A stretch of DNA of 64,000 nt from Nitrospirota bacterium. Its GTDB lineage: Bacteria > Nitrospirota > Thermodesulfovibrionia > SZUA-242. Each line of letters starts with the position of its first letter. The stretch's first letter is position 1. Made by a program: the position numbers and the translations under genes. Positions 9,131 through 17,520 of this stretch are shown in pieces. Under the pieces are notes generated by a model that searched no databases, had not been told where the DNA came from, and saw nothing but the letters and a program-made list of their open reading frames with translations. The stretch covers positions 54,292 to 118,291 of the forward strand of contig JALUUO010000068.1 in the NCBI GenBank assembly GCA_027021335.1. The letters run 5' to 3'.

Positions 9131-11017
9131 ATGAATACTAGAATTCAGTATAAGTTCCTGGTTTTCCTTTTCGGTCTTGTATTCCTGCTTACCGGAAGGG
9201 CCGAGTTCTCTTTTGCAGCAAGCCAAACTCAACTGCTTTCAGGTTTAAGTGCCGCTGTAGGTATAGCTCTTGATGAAGCAAATAATCATCTATATTTTGT
9301 GGAGTATAATGCTCCGGACCTGAAACGAATTATTCTTACTCCTGAATGTGAAAACGATCCGGCTGTGACATGTGTTGTAGATACTGTAGCCACCGGATTC
9401 ACCCATGCTGAAGATGTTCAGCTTGATCCGGGTCATGGCCTGGCCTATGTCACAACCAGAGATGACCCAGGAACCTCAGGTGTCTTATGGAGGGTTGATA
9501 TTTCTTCAGGCACAAAAAACATGGTGACCTTCAACCTCGGAGCGCCTCAGCAACTGGTTCTGGATATTCCGAACGATCAGGCTTATGTTGTTGGTTACAA
9601 TGATGGAAGACTAAGAAGGATCAACCTTACAACCGGAGTAAAAACCCCTGTTTTTACAGGATTAAGTCATCCAGTCGGCCTTGCTGTTACGAGTGATGGA
9701 AATTATGCCTATGTCACTGAGCAGGGTCCGCCGGCAATAATATCCGAAATTGACTTAACAACGGGTCTCAAGGTAAGAGAGGTTGTTAGAGACGGTGTAT
9801 CCGGTGTTAGCTTGGTCGCACCCTTTTTCATGGCATGGAGGGATATCAGCCAGAACTCACTGTATGTTGTTGAAAGAGACCCTGCGAACAGGGTTTCAAC
9901 TGTCGATTTAATAACATCAACTAAGAGTGACGTGATAACAGGCTTGCCCTGGCGGCCTTCGGGAATAGCGGTCAGCAGTCTTGGATCACCGCTTTATATC
10001 ACGGCGGATAACCGTATTGTCAGGGTGGATATGGTGGTATTTGACCTGACCGAACCTGTTTTTCTGGGAGTAGGACATGTTCCTTCCACCGATATTGTGG
10101 ATGGATATGCGACCACCGATCCTCTGTATTTTTTCAAGGTAAAGCACTCCCCTTTTGGGGGAACACTGAACATTTTCGGAAACCTGAATAATTTCAAGTC
10201 ATTATCGGCAACTCATTATGAGGTGCTGGTTTCAAAGGATGGTGGGGCTTTCGAAGCTCTTGACCACAGCTGGCGTGCCTATAAATGGAATCCCGATCCT
10301 TTGATAGCAAAATACGAACCGGTTACTATTGCTCCGGAAACAGGCACAACAAGGTACAGCATTCCCAGCGAATATCCTTTGCATGCACAATGGTGGTATC
10401 CTCCGTTCCTCTTTATGAGGTGGCCAAGCGGTGAAAACGGCCTATACACTTTCAAAGTAAAGATCTACGACTCTGTTGGAACCGACATAACCTGGAAACT
10501 GCCGGCGGCTCAAAATAGTTTGACTGTTCGGATAGACAACACCCCACCTGAAGTTAAACTATCGAACATATGTCAGAAGGGGGTTGCAGGTCTGAGCTCA
10601 GATCCATGTTACCCGGATAAGGAGGTTCAGGCCTGTGACATAGTTTCCTCCGGACCAAACAAATATTACTTCAAGGTTAAGGCTTACGACCCAAACCAAC
10701 ACCTTAGATATTACAGTCTGAAAGCACTTTGGGGAGATAACACGTCTGGTCGGATTGAGTTTCATAATTACAGCGGGGATGCTGCACATCCGGCCCCTGC
10801 GGGACATGTTGATGCGGAAGGGCCATATAAGTGGAGCGGTGTGATCAATGCCCGTATTCCGTCAAACCCGGCTGGAGTTTGGAAGGCTGCTTGTAACTGT
10901 GCGCATACATTTGATCTCTGGGGCGGAAAAAGAACAATCAATGGTTATCACTACATCCTGCGGCGGCGGTACCATAAATCCATCACCATTAACAATACGG
11001 GTCTTTCATGTCCATGA
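9131..11017 (+). CDS. Secreted NHL/YncE-like beta-propeller protein
   Basis: A 628-residue protein with a clear Sec signal peptide (hydrophobic VFLFGLVFLLTG, cleavage probably after SFAA near residue 35). Residues ~38-310 carry repeated blades of the type VGIALDEANNHLYFVEY and PVGLAVTSDGNYAYVTEQG, as in NHL or YncE-like propellers. The remaining ~300 residues look like beta-sandwich modules with paired Cys (LSNICQKGV, DPCYPDKEVQACDIV), suited to the oxidising periplasm or cell exterior. AAGGAGG precedes the ATG. It is first behind the second sigma-54 promoter and 27 bases before the cysteine peptidase gene. A binding or scaffolding role is likely; no enzyme motif is seen. Confidence 0.87.
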   Translation: MNTRIQYKFLVFLFGLVFLLTGRAEFSFAASQTQLLSGLSAAVGIALDEANNHLYFVEYNAPDLKRIILTPECENDPAVTCVVDTVATGFTHAEDVQLDPGHGLAYVTTRDDPGTSGVLWRVDISSGTKNMVTFNLGAPQQLVLDIPNDQAYVVGYNDGRLRRINLTTGVKTPVFTGLSHPVGLAVTSDGNYAYVTEQGPPAIISEIDLTTGLKVREVVRDGVSGVSLVAPFFMAWRDISQNSLYVVERDPANRVSTVDLITSTKSDVITGLPWRPSGIAVSSLGSPLYITADNRIVRVDMVVFDLTEPVFLGVGHVPSTDIVDGYATTDPLYFFKVKHSPFGGTLNIFGNLNNFKSLSATHYEVLVSKDGGAFEALDHSWRAYKWNPDPLIAKYEPVTIAPETGTTRYSIPSEYPLHAQWWYPPFLFMRWPSGENGLYTFKVKIYDSVGTDITWKLPAAQNSLTVRIDNTPPEVKLSNICQKGVAGLSSDPCYPDKEVQACDIVSSGPNKYYFKVKAYDPNQHLRYYSLKALWGDNTSGRIEFHNYSGDAAHPAPAGHVDAEGPYKWSGVINARIPSNPAGVWKAACNCAHTFDLWGGKRTINGYHYILRRRYHKSITINNTGLSCP

Positions 11018-11044
11018 TAGATAATGAGACAAGGAGGGAAGCTT

Positions 11045-12901
11045 ATGTCTATTATTAGATTTTTTATAAACAGGTTATGGGTGTTATTTTTTGCTGTTGG
11101 TTTCACAATATCCTCTTCTTATGCATTTGCGCAGCCGCTTCACAGTGTGATGCTGAGTCTGCCCGCCCACTCTGAAGAAGCGCTTAGCTGGTGTGGTCCT
11201 GCTACCGGTCAGATGATCATGGCGGGGTATCCATCTGGAAGTTGCTCAGTCTTGCAGGAAGATGTATGGACGGCCATACAGAGCTATAAAACCGAGACGG
11301 TCTGGGATACAGATCCTGCAGGATTAAAGGGGGCGTTAAAAAACCTCTGTCCACCTACCGGCACCTGGAGTATCCATCCAGAAACAGATGCCCAGGCTCT
11401 GATGTATTCAGTTGCATTCTGGATGACCAAAAACAACTATCCGGCCGCCGGGCTGCTAAATACTGTGTCTCATAACAGCTATACAGCACACGAAGAACAT
11501 TGGGTTGCCATAAAAGGAATCATTACCAGCGCAGACCCCACAACCAATCCAACAGTTAATCTTGAGTTTCTCTGGTTCAATGATCCGGCCGTACCGCTTG
11601 GTGATCCGGCTCTCGAAAGGTTTGTGACAGGAAGCACGTGGTACAGTGAGTTTCAGCCGGTAAGCAAAGCCGGGAGCAGTTATCTGGGTAAGTATGTAGC
11701 GATCATAGAACCTCCCGAGATTAAAGGGCTGGCCATTGCACCTACCGAGGTTTTGACAGGCAAGATAATAAAACCAGATTTTGCTTTGAAACTAGCAGAT
11801 AGATGGATCGAGAAATTTAAGCTTCATGAACTTAAATCATATGGAATTCTTAAAAAAGCAAAAGCCTTAGCTCCTTTACTTGTAAATGAAAAACATGGCG
11901 GTTACTACATTGTTCCCTACTCAATAAAAGGTCAACTTGCCGAGGCTGCTGTTATCGTCAATGCTTATACAGGCAATTTTCAGGAGGTTGGTGCATTCAA
12001 GTCTGTTAAGTATATGTCAAGGCAAGAGGCTGTTCAGATAGCGACTACACATCTACAGAAACGTGAAATTAGTCCGCAACCTGAGTCACTATCAGATAAA
12101 ATACGTACGGAATTGATCTATCCACAGGGAGAACGTGTTGTCAGCCGCTATTTTCCGATCTGGAAGGTCACTATCAACAACAAAGTAATAGGTGTCGGTC
12201 ATCAGGGTAAAGTCTATACAAAAATCCCAAGTCAGGAATTTTCGATTCCCTTGCCCGGAAGAACTCCGGCGGGTATCACATGGGACGGCAAACAACTCTG
12301 GAGTATTGATGGCAAGACAAAAAAACTTCAGAAAATCGATTCTCTCTCCGGTGCGGTTACTCGTTCTTTGGATCTGGATTTAAGCAGGCCCAAGGGGCTC
12401 GCATTTGATGGCGTGTCGATTTGGGTTATAGATGAGGCTACAAAAAAGATACACTCCTTTGATCCCGAAAACGGCCGTTTGAAGAAAACCATAAAAATGG
12501 AAGTACCGGCAGAAAAGGGGTTTCAATCGGTCGAAGGTCTTACGTGGGATGGGAAGTATCTCTGGACAGCATATTTTGCCGGTTTCTCAAGCTCTTTAAA
12601 TCAGATAGATCCTCAAAACGGCAGAATTGTCAGAAGCATCTTTGCTGATTGCAATCCCCGTGGGATTTCATCCGACGGAGAGTATTTATGGAGCATCTGT
12701 TTCAATGGCAAAAACTTACCAGCCAAGATCGATAAAAGAAAAATTCAGGATAACGAGCATGAGATGCTTCGCTCGAGAAAATTCATTGCCGATATTGAGG
12801 GTACGGAACCAACTGGACTTGCTTATGACGGCCGGTATTTATGGTATACGGACAGGCATTTAAAAAGGAGTTTCAGGGTTTTTCCGGAAAAGTCTGAATA
12901 A
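11045..12901 (+). CDS. Secreted C39-like cysteine peptidase fused to a C-terminal propeller
   Basis: The start is set at 11045 because AAGGAGG at 11032-11038 is correctly spaced for it; an ATG at 11024 would be upstream of that site. A signal peptide ends near SYAFAQ (residue ~30). The peptidase domain has Cys50 in SWCGPATGQMIMAG, His152 in EEHWVAIKG and the FNDPAV strand, the Cys/His/(Asp/Asn) pattern of papain-fold C39-like enzymes. Residues ~240-400 resemble a PepSY/propeptide-type inhibitory region. Residues ~405 to the end contain propeller repeats (GITWDGKQLWSID, GLAFDGVSIWVID, GLTWDGKYLWTAY). It lies between the secreted propeller protein and the legumain-like lipoprotein. The substrate is unknown. 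Confidence 0.85.
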   Translation: MSIIRFFINRLWVLFFAVGFTISSSYAFAQPLHSVMLSLPAHSEEALSWCGPATGQMIMAGYPSGSCSVLQEDVWTAIQSYKTETVWDTDPAGLKGALKNLCPPTGTWSIHPETDAQALMYSVAFWMTKNNYPAAGLLNTVSHNSYTAHEEHWVAIKGIITSADPTTNPTVNLEFLWFNDPAVPLGDPALERFVTGSTWYSEFQPVSKAGSSYLGKYVAIIEPPEIKGLAIAPTEVLTGKIIKPDFALKLADRWIEKFKLHELKSYGILKKAKALAPLLVNEKHGGYYIVPYSIKGQLAEAAVIVNAYTGNFQEVGAFKSVKYMSRQEAVQIATTHLQKREISPQPESLSDKIRTELIYPQGERVVSRYFPIWKVTINNKVIGVGHQGKVYTKIPSQEFSIPLPGRTPAGITWDGKQLWSIDGKTKKLQKIDSLSGAVTRSLDLDLSRPKGLAFDGVSIWVIDEATKKIHSFDPENGRLKKTIKMEVPAEKGFQSVEGLTWDGKYLWTAYFAGFSSSLNQIDPQNGRIVRSIFADCNPRGISSDGEYLWSICFNGKNLPAKIDKRKIQDNEHEMLRSRKFIADIEGTEPTGLAYDGRYLWYTDRHLKRSFRVFPEKSE

Positions 12902-12955
12902 AAAAATGTTCTATTAAACAGTTCTATTAAACAGTTTCATAAAAGGAGGGTTACA

Positions 12956-13810
12956 ATGCAAACCGGGATAATAAGATTAACTCTAGGCTTACTTAGTCTG
13001 TTTATTATTTTTTCTTCCGGATGTGCCCATAAATATGCGGTTCTCGTAAGTACGAACAAAGTCACGTCAGACAATGTGTCTTATCACTCCGAGTGGTGGT
13101 ACGATCTTTTTCTTCAATACAGTATGTTAAGAGATAACGGGTTCAAGGATGACAAAATCTACGTCCTGTACGGAGATGGAACCGACTTCAATACAATGTA
13201 TGCTGACTACAATGCAACAAACCAGTATGGACATTCTATTACAGACATGGCGGTCAGTAAGGCGAATGTGCAGTCTGTCTTTAACACCTTAGGCAGTAAA
13301 GTTAAAAGCAGCGATTACCTCTATGTCTGGTGGATGGGACATGGTGGAGGTTCCGGACCAGGTTCCTGTAATCTCTCGATGGCTATCAGCAATACAGGAG
13401 AAACCGTTACGGACACGGAGCTGGCCGGTTATATCAGCAATGTATCTAGTTATAAAAAACGTACTGTAGACGTGATGACCTGTCATTCCGGAGGAATGCT
13501 CGACAATATGGACAACGTTGGCAACAAAACAGTTACCCTGACTTCTTCAACCTGTCCGGAAAACTCATATTCCATATCAACGACTTGCAATGGCCGCCCG
13601 CATGCGGAGTTCCACTACACTTTACCTAACGCCCTTAAAGAGAAGAACCCCTGTGGTACGGCTGTAACATCAGACTATGACGGTAACGGCTATGTTTCAC
13701 TGTCGGAAGCGCATCAATATAATTCTGCAACAATGACGACATCAACACCGCAACTGGGTGATCCAGACAGTATTGCGGCCGGCACCTATATCAAAAAGGG
13801 AACGCCCTAG
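12956..13810 (+). CDS. Legumain/caspase-like (C13/CD-clan) peptidase lipoprotein
   Basis: A 284-residue lipoprotein with lipobox FSSGC, so Cys23 would be lipidated. The CD-clan fold is visible: a YAVLVSTN strand, IYVLYGDG, then the catalytic dyad candidates His129 in VWWMGHGG and Cys176 in VDVMTCHSGGM. This is the C13 (legumain, GPI-transamidase) arrangement, also close to caspases and gingipains. Near the C-terminus SDYDGNGYVSLSEA matches an EF-hand-like calcium loop, suggesting calcium dependence. GGAGGG precedes the ATG. It closes the set 9131-13810. Legumain-like enzymes cut after Asn or Asp and some act as transpeptidases, so protein maturation or anchoring on the envelope is possible (inference). 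Confidence 0.86.
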   Translation: MQTGIIRLTLGLLSLFIIFSSGCAHKYAVLVSTNKVTSDNVSYHSEWWYDLFLQYSMLRDNGFKDDKIYVLYGDGTDFNTMYADYNATNQYGHSITDMAVSKANVQSVFNTLGSKVKSSDYLYVWWMGHGGGSGPGSCNLSMAISNTGETVTDTELAGYISNVSSYKKRTVDVMTCHSGGMLDNMDNVGNKTVTLTSSTCPENSYSISTTCNGRPHAEFHYTLPNALKEKNPCGTAVTSDYDGNGYVSLSEAHQYNSATMTTSTPQLGDPDSIAAGTYIKKGTP

Positions 13811-13864
13811 ATAATCGTTTATTGTAGAATGTTTTTAGAGTGATGAATAAAACGACGCCATGTC

Positions 13865-14233
13865 ATGAACAAACATTGCGTATTGATCTGCGGACCTACT
13901 GTCGCTACTGACAATAAACTGGTTGTTGAACTTCAAAAAAGCACGATCGTACTAAAGAATAAAAACAGCAGCCGGATTGAATCAACTATAAAAAATAAAG
14001 CAGTCAGTCTCATTATTCTTGAAATAACGAAAAAAGGCAGTCTTACGGAAGTTGAGCTAATCAAAAACATTAAAGACCTCTATCCAAACATAGAAATTAT
14101 TCTGATTAACGGTCATGGAGACCGTGATATAACTGCCACGGCATTTGCTAACGGGGCTAGAGACGCTTTTCGAATGCCGTATAAAATTTCTTTGATTGTG
14201 GAAAGAGTCAATGCAATTCTGGACCAGCAGTGA
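13865..14233 (+). CDS. Degenerate response-regulator receiver (pseudo-REC) protein
   Basis: A 122-residue single domain with the length and strand-helix alternation of a CheY-like receiver, but key residues are replaced. The N-terminal acidic pair is absent (CVLICGPTVA). The phospho-acceptor position reads Glu (LIILEITKKG, normally LxLLDxxMPG). The Thr/Ser position is Asn (IILINGHGD) and the conserved Lys is lost (AFRMPYKI). Phosphorylation is therefore unlikely, and Glu may mimic the active state. A truncated copy of the gene lies at 686-831 next to the sigma-54 regulator. It may be a protein-interaction module for that regulator (inference). Confidence 0.82.
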   Translation: MNKHCVLICGPTVATDNKLVVELQKSTIVLKNKNSSRIESTIKNKAVSLIILEITKKGSLTEVELIKNIKDLYPNIEIILINGHGDRDITATAFANGARDAFRMPYKISLIVERVNAILDQQ

Positions 14234-14276
14234 ATATGTAAGGTAGAAGATAAAAAAAGATTAAGGAGTGGTTTTC

Positions 14277-14522
14277 ATGGCTAAAAAAAGAAAAAAGAAA
14301 CCAGAGGAACCCTGTTTTTTTAGTCACCAAAAATCAAGTTCTTATCACTCCGTATTTTGTACACATGCGTTGATGTCGGCTGTATCGGCAACCCTAGGAC
14401 AACCTTTTAGGTCTTCCCGAGCCCCTCCATTGATAATAACGGCAAGGTGCCATTTTTCGCCTTTGACAACATATTTATGCAGCAAAGATGGAGTTTACAC
14501 CTACATCGGAGGCACAACGTAA
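14277..14522 (+). pseudogene. Small, probably frame-damaged gene
   Basis: AAGGAG is well spaced for the ATG at 14277, and the open frame gives 81 residues starting MAKKRKKKPEEPCFF. Protein-like stretches jump between frames: VTKNQVLITPYFVHMR in a second frame, CVDVGCIGNPRTTF and then PSIDNNGKVPFFAFDN in a third with one stop between, and KDGVYTYIGGTT back in the first. This suggests a decayed gene, or sequence errors, rather than an intact small protein. The family is not recognised. Confidence 0.4.
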
Positions 14523-14549
14523 AAAACACTATATCCAAGGAGGCATATC

Positions 14550-15338
14550 ATGGCTTTTAGCAACTCACCCATTTCTGAAGCGGCAAAAATTGACGAAATA
14601 GGATTTCCCGAGTTCACAGCCAAGCTTATTACTGACACGTTTGATGCTTTGATTTCCGCCAACATGCGTCAGACCGAAGCCTATATTGAGCTGGTACAAA
14701 GTGTGGCCAAGACCTTAAAGGAGTTTATAAACGACACATCGGATGACATCAGCGGGGAGGAGTTGCTGCAGTTTCTCTCCAGAATCTTGCCCTCCGATCC
14801 TGATTCAAGTGACCCGCAACCAAAGGTCAAGGTAGGAGCAACACTGGATAATACTGATGTCGAGACTTTGAATGCTGCTTTAGCACTTCCTGCTGAGGCA
14901 GATATTCCGAATAACAACGAAGTTGCCGAATCGGGGGCAATTGATCAAGCGCGATTTGATACAATACTTGACGCGGTCGCTCGCAGGATCGCAACCAGCC
15001 GATATGATCTGCTCAAGGAGATGGTTAAGCAGGGTATTTTGCGACTGATTGTGGAAAACGGCCTGATCGAAACCAGACTGACGTTCAGCGCCTATGCATC
15101 CAGTTTTTACCAGAAAAATGCTTCCTCTTACCAGAGAAACACTTACAAACGCAGAAGTAAAGGGGGAACAGGACCGATCATATCCTTGTTTGGTAACTAT
15201 TCCAGCAGAACAACGCGCACTTCAGTAAGCGTCCGCACCACAAAAGAGACGCATCGTGACATCTCTGGCAGCCGGGTACAAATTTTCGGTATGGTGCGTA
15301 TCAATTTCAAGACCGACTATCTGCCGCTTAACGTATAA
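14550..15338 (+). CDS. Protein of unknown function, paralog of the next gene
   Basis: 262 residues, cytoplasmic-looking, family not recognised. It aligns by eye with the 242-aa product of the next gene over its whole length. The N-termini match (IDEIGFPEFTAKLITDTFDA versus PNELGFAEFVAKLISEMFDA), as do the middles (MVKQGILRLIVENGLIETRLTF versus VLKRGMPRIIADAGKINAKLTY in shortened form) and the ends (VQIFGMVRINFKT versus VNVFGEVEITFKT). A Ser/Tyr/Thr-rich insert lies before the C-terminal strand. AAGGAGG precedes the ATG. Together with the next two genes it forms a tight set. Confidence 0.82.
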   Translation: MAFSNSPISEAAKIDEIGFPEFTAKLITDTFDALISANMRQTEAYIELVQSVAKTLKEFINDTSDDISGEELLQFLSRILPSDPDSSDPQPKVKVGATLDNTDVETLNAALALPAEADIPNNNEVAESGAIDQARFDTILDAVARRIATSRYDLLKEMVKQGILRLIVENGLIETRLTFSAYASSFYQKNASSYQRNTYKRRSKGGTGPIISLFGNYSSRTTRTSVSVRTTKETHRDISGSRVQIFGMVRINFKTDYLPLNV

Positions 15339-15365
15339 TGATGTATAACGCTGAAGGATCATATT

Positions 15366-16094
15366 ATGGATGAAAATCTTGCACCTAACGAACTAGGGTT
15401 TGCTGAATTTGTCGCCAAGCTGATCAGCGAGATGTTTGATGCAGTGGCAACCGCCCAGTTCGACCAGGAAAGACGCCTGGCCGAACTGGCGGAGGCATCC
15501 ACCGTTTCAGTGGAAGAATTTGGTGAACGCTACATTACAGATGAGCAAGTATACGCAGAACTAGAGCAGCTGTTCCCGGGCAACTCATCAAAATACCCTA
15601 CTTCTATTTATGTCGACGCGCCCTACCAACCTCGGCGCAAGGAGATCAATGAATCTCCACCTGTTCAAGCCATATTGGGGATAGCACTGGGAAAAGAAGA
15701 TTATAGGATCAGAAACAAACAAATACTTCTCAAGCGTTCCGGCGTGAACAAAGTCATTGCGGCGGTTCGCACAAAGCTTGCGGAATCACAGCATGCAGCA
15801 ATTGCGCAAGTTCTCAAACGGGGCATGCCGCGTATTATTGCCGACGCCGGCAAGATCAATGCAAAACTGACCTATGAGGTATTGAGCACCGAAGAAGCCG
15901 CGAAGCCCGAACGCGCCGAACGTCTTGCCATGCCGCTTAAACGCCTGGAGAACATCACCTATTTACCCAAGTCCACGGCACTTTCCAACTTCCGCCTTCT
16001 GGTACGTCAAGCTGACGAACGCGCGCCCCAGACCTCGCAACTCAAGGTCAATGTTTTCGGGGAAGTTGAAATAACATTTAAGACAATAACGTGA
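15366..16094 (+). CDS. Protein of unknown function, paralog of the previous gene
   Basis: 242 residues, no signal peptide or membrane segment. It shares N-terminal, central and C-terminal motifs with the 262-aa product just upstream, so the two arose by tandem duplication and may form a heteromeric complex. The gap to the upstream gene is 27 bases. Its stop overlaps the GTG start of the following gene (GTGA at 16091-16094), which suggests translational coupling. Confidence 0.82.
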   Translation: MDENLAPNELGFAEFVAKLISEMFDAVATAQFDQERRLAELAEASTVSVEEFGERYITDEQVYAELEQLFPGNSSKYPTSIYVDAPYQPRRKEINESPPVQAILGIALGKEDYRIRNKQILLKRSGVNKVIAAVRTKLAESQHAAIAQVLKRGMPRIIADAGKINAKLTYEVLSTEEAAKPERAERLAMPLKRLENITYLPKSTALSNFRLLVRQADERAPQTSQLKVNVFGEVEITFKTIT

Positions 16095-16864
16095 GTTCCA
16101 TGTCTGAAGCGACAGGTATTGATTTCAACGAGCTTGCCAGACTCATTGCCGCTGAACTTGATAGCGGCATGCAGTCTGTCAATTCATCCGTTCCCTGGAA
16201 TGGTAGGCTCCATATTGCTTCCATGCGGGTTCGGCTAGGGCAGATGGAGGAACTATCTGCAGAAAAATATTCACCCAACGCGAACAAATGCCTCTTATAT
16301 CAGCGTTACCCGCTTGCAGAGCAGGGCTGGATGTTTGAAGTGGAGATTGCCGCCGGAGCCGCACCAGCAAAGGCACGAATCTCCGACAAACCACCTGTAA
16401 CATTGCCAACGCGGTTACAAACAAGCGCTGCCGTACTGTTCAGTAATCTGCCTGTCAATGCGATTAAAGGCGTAAGCAGCGACTGGGCTGAAATCTTTAA
16501 ACAAGTTGCTGTAAACTCCATAGGTGATCTCATCGCGATGAAGCATGACGCTCTCAATGAACTGATACGTTTAAACAAAAATAAATATCCGCTTAATCTT
16601 CACACAAAGGCACGCTTGCTCAATACCGCAGTTCCAAAAATCCCAGCATCTCCGGCAGATCATTACACACTTTATTCTCTTCTCACCGAGCCACCCAAGG
16701 CACTCAGAAAGCTGATAGGTGCTCAACACTTTTCAGCATCTGCAAGTGAACGGTTATCCGATCTATTAGCCCTGTTTTACACCCTGCTCGATAGCCGTAT
16801 TCTGAAAGATTTTACGATCCGTAATTTGCGGACTATACACCTTGATAAACAAAAACAAATTTAA
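16091..16864 (+). CDS. Protein of unknown function with a helix-hairpin-helix-like segment
   Basis: 257 residues from the GTG at 16091, or 254 from the ATG at 16100. The GTGA overlap favours coupled translation from GTG. Residues ~118-155 (NAIKGVSSDWAEIFKQVAV, then SIGDLIAM) look like the helix-hairpin-helix domain (IKGIG..AEKL....I.TVEDLL) seen in DUF4332-like proteins. The N-terminus (SEATGIDFNELARLIAAEL) echoes the start of the two paralogs upstream, so all three probably work together. Family and function are not recognised. Confidence 0.78.
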   Translation: MSSMSEATGIDFNELARLIAAELDSGMQSVNSSVPWNGRLHIASMRVRLGQMEELSAEKYSPNANKCLLYQRYPLAEQGWMFEVEIAAGAAPAKARISDKPPVTLPTRLQTSAAVLFSNLPVNAIKGVSSDWAEIFKQVAVNSIGDLIAMKHDALNELIRLNKNKYPLNLHTKARLLNTAVPKIPASPADHYTLYSLLTEPPKALRKLIGAQHFSASASERLSDLLALFYTLLDSRILKDFTIRNLRTIHLDKQKQI

Positions 16865-17136
16865 TCCTGCCATCAAGTGATAAGAAAAACCTTTTTTGAC
16901 AGGATTAACAGAATTTATCAGACTTGTCTGATTCGCTAAGCTGAAGTTCCCCCTGGATTAATTCGCAAACCTGTTGATATTACTGATAAAACAGCAAATT
17001 TCAGTTTGTCTGTACTGGGTACATTATAGCTTTACGCTTAACAAGTCCAGTGCTTTCTGTTGTAATAATGTTGGCCGGGTTATTTTGTCAAAAAACTCTG
17101 CCCTGATTAGCTTGGACTTTTTTATATGATTTATTC

Positions 17137-17442
17137 TTATTTTACCAGCCAGTAAAGACAGAGAAAACCATTGTCGTCATAACCAAACTCAACCGTTTCT
17201 CTGACTAAAAGAGAAACATCATTTGCAACGTCGTCCAGTTTCTCTTTAAGTGTCTCTGGTTTCCTGTCATCAATGTCATAAAGTTCAAGAAGGTCTATGA
17301 TCTCTTCCATATCTCCTGTCTGATAACCTTCCAACACGATTCTTCCCTTAATTGTTTCTCCAGCTCTTTGCCTGGCGTTTTCTATCTGGTACTTCAGGCG
17401 TTCAAGGCATACTCCGTAAAGCTTAAGACTTTCTTCACTCAT
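17137..17442 (-). CDS. Small acidic protein of unknown function
   Basis: 101 residues, acidic and mostly helical, ending in a hydrophobic FLCLYWLVK. No family recognised. A GAGG lies just before the ATG on the minus strand. The 270 bases between it and the previous plus-strand gene hold only weak inverted repeats and no clear terminator. Confidence 0.55.
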   Translation of the reverse strand: MSEESLKLYGVCLERLKYQIENARQRAGETIKGRIVLEGYQTGDMEEIIDLLELYDIDDRKPETLKEKLDDVANDVSLLVRETVEFGYDDNGFLCLYWLVK

Positions 17443-17520
17443 AGCATTACCTCGGTTTTTTGTTTTTTTGGAACCTTTTTTGGAGGTTTTTTAGACTAAA
17501 AACCACCAATAAAACCAATT

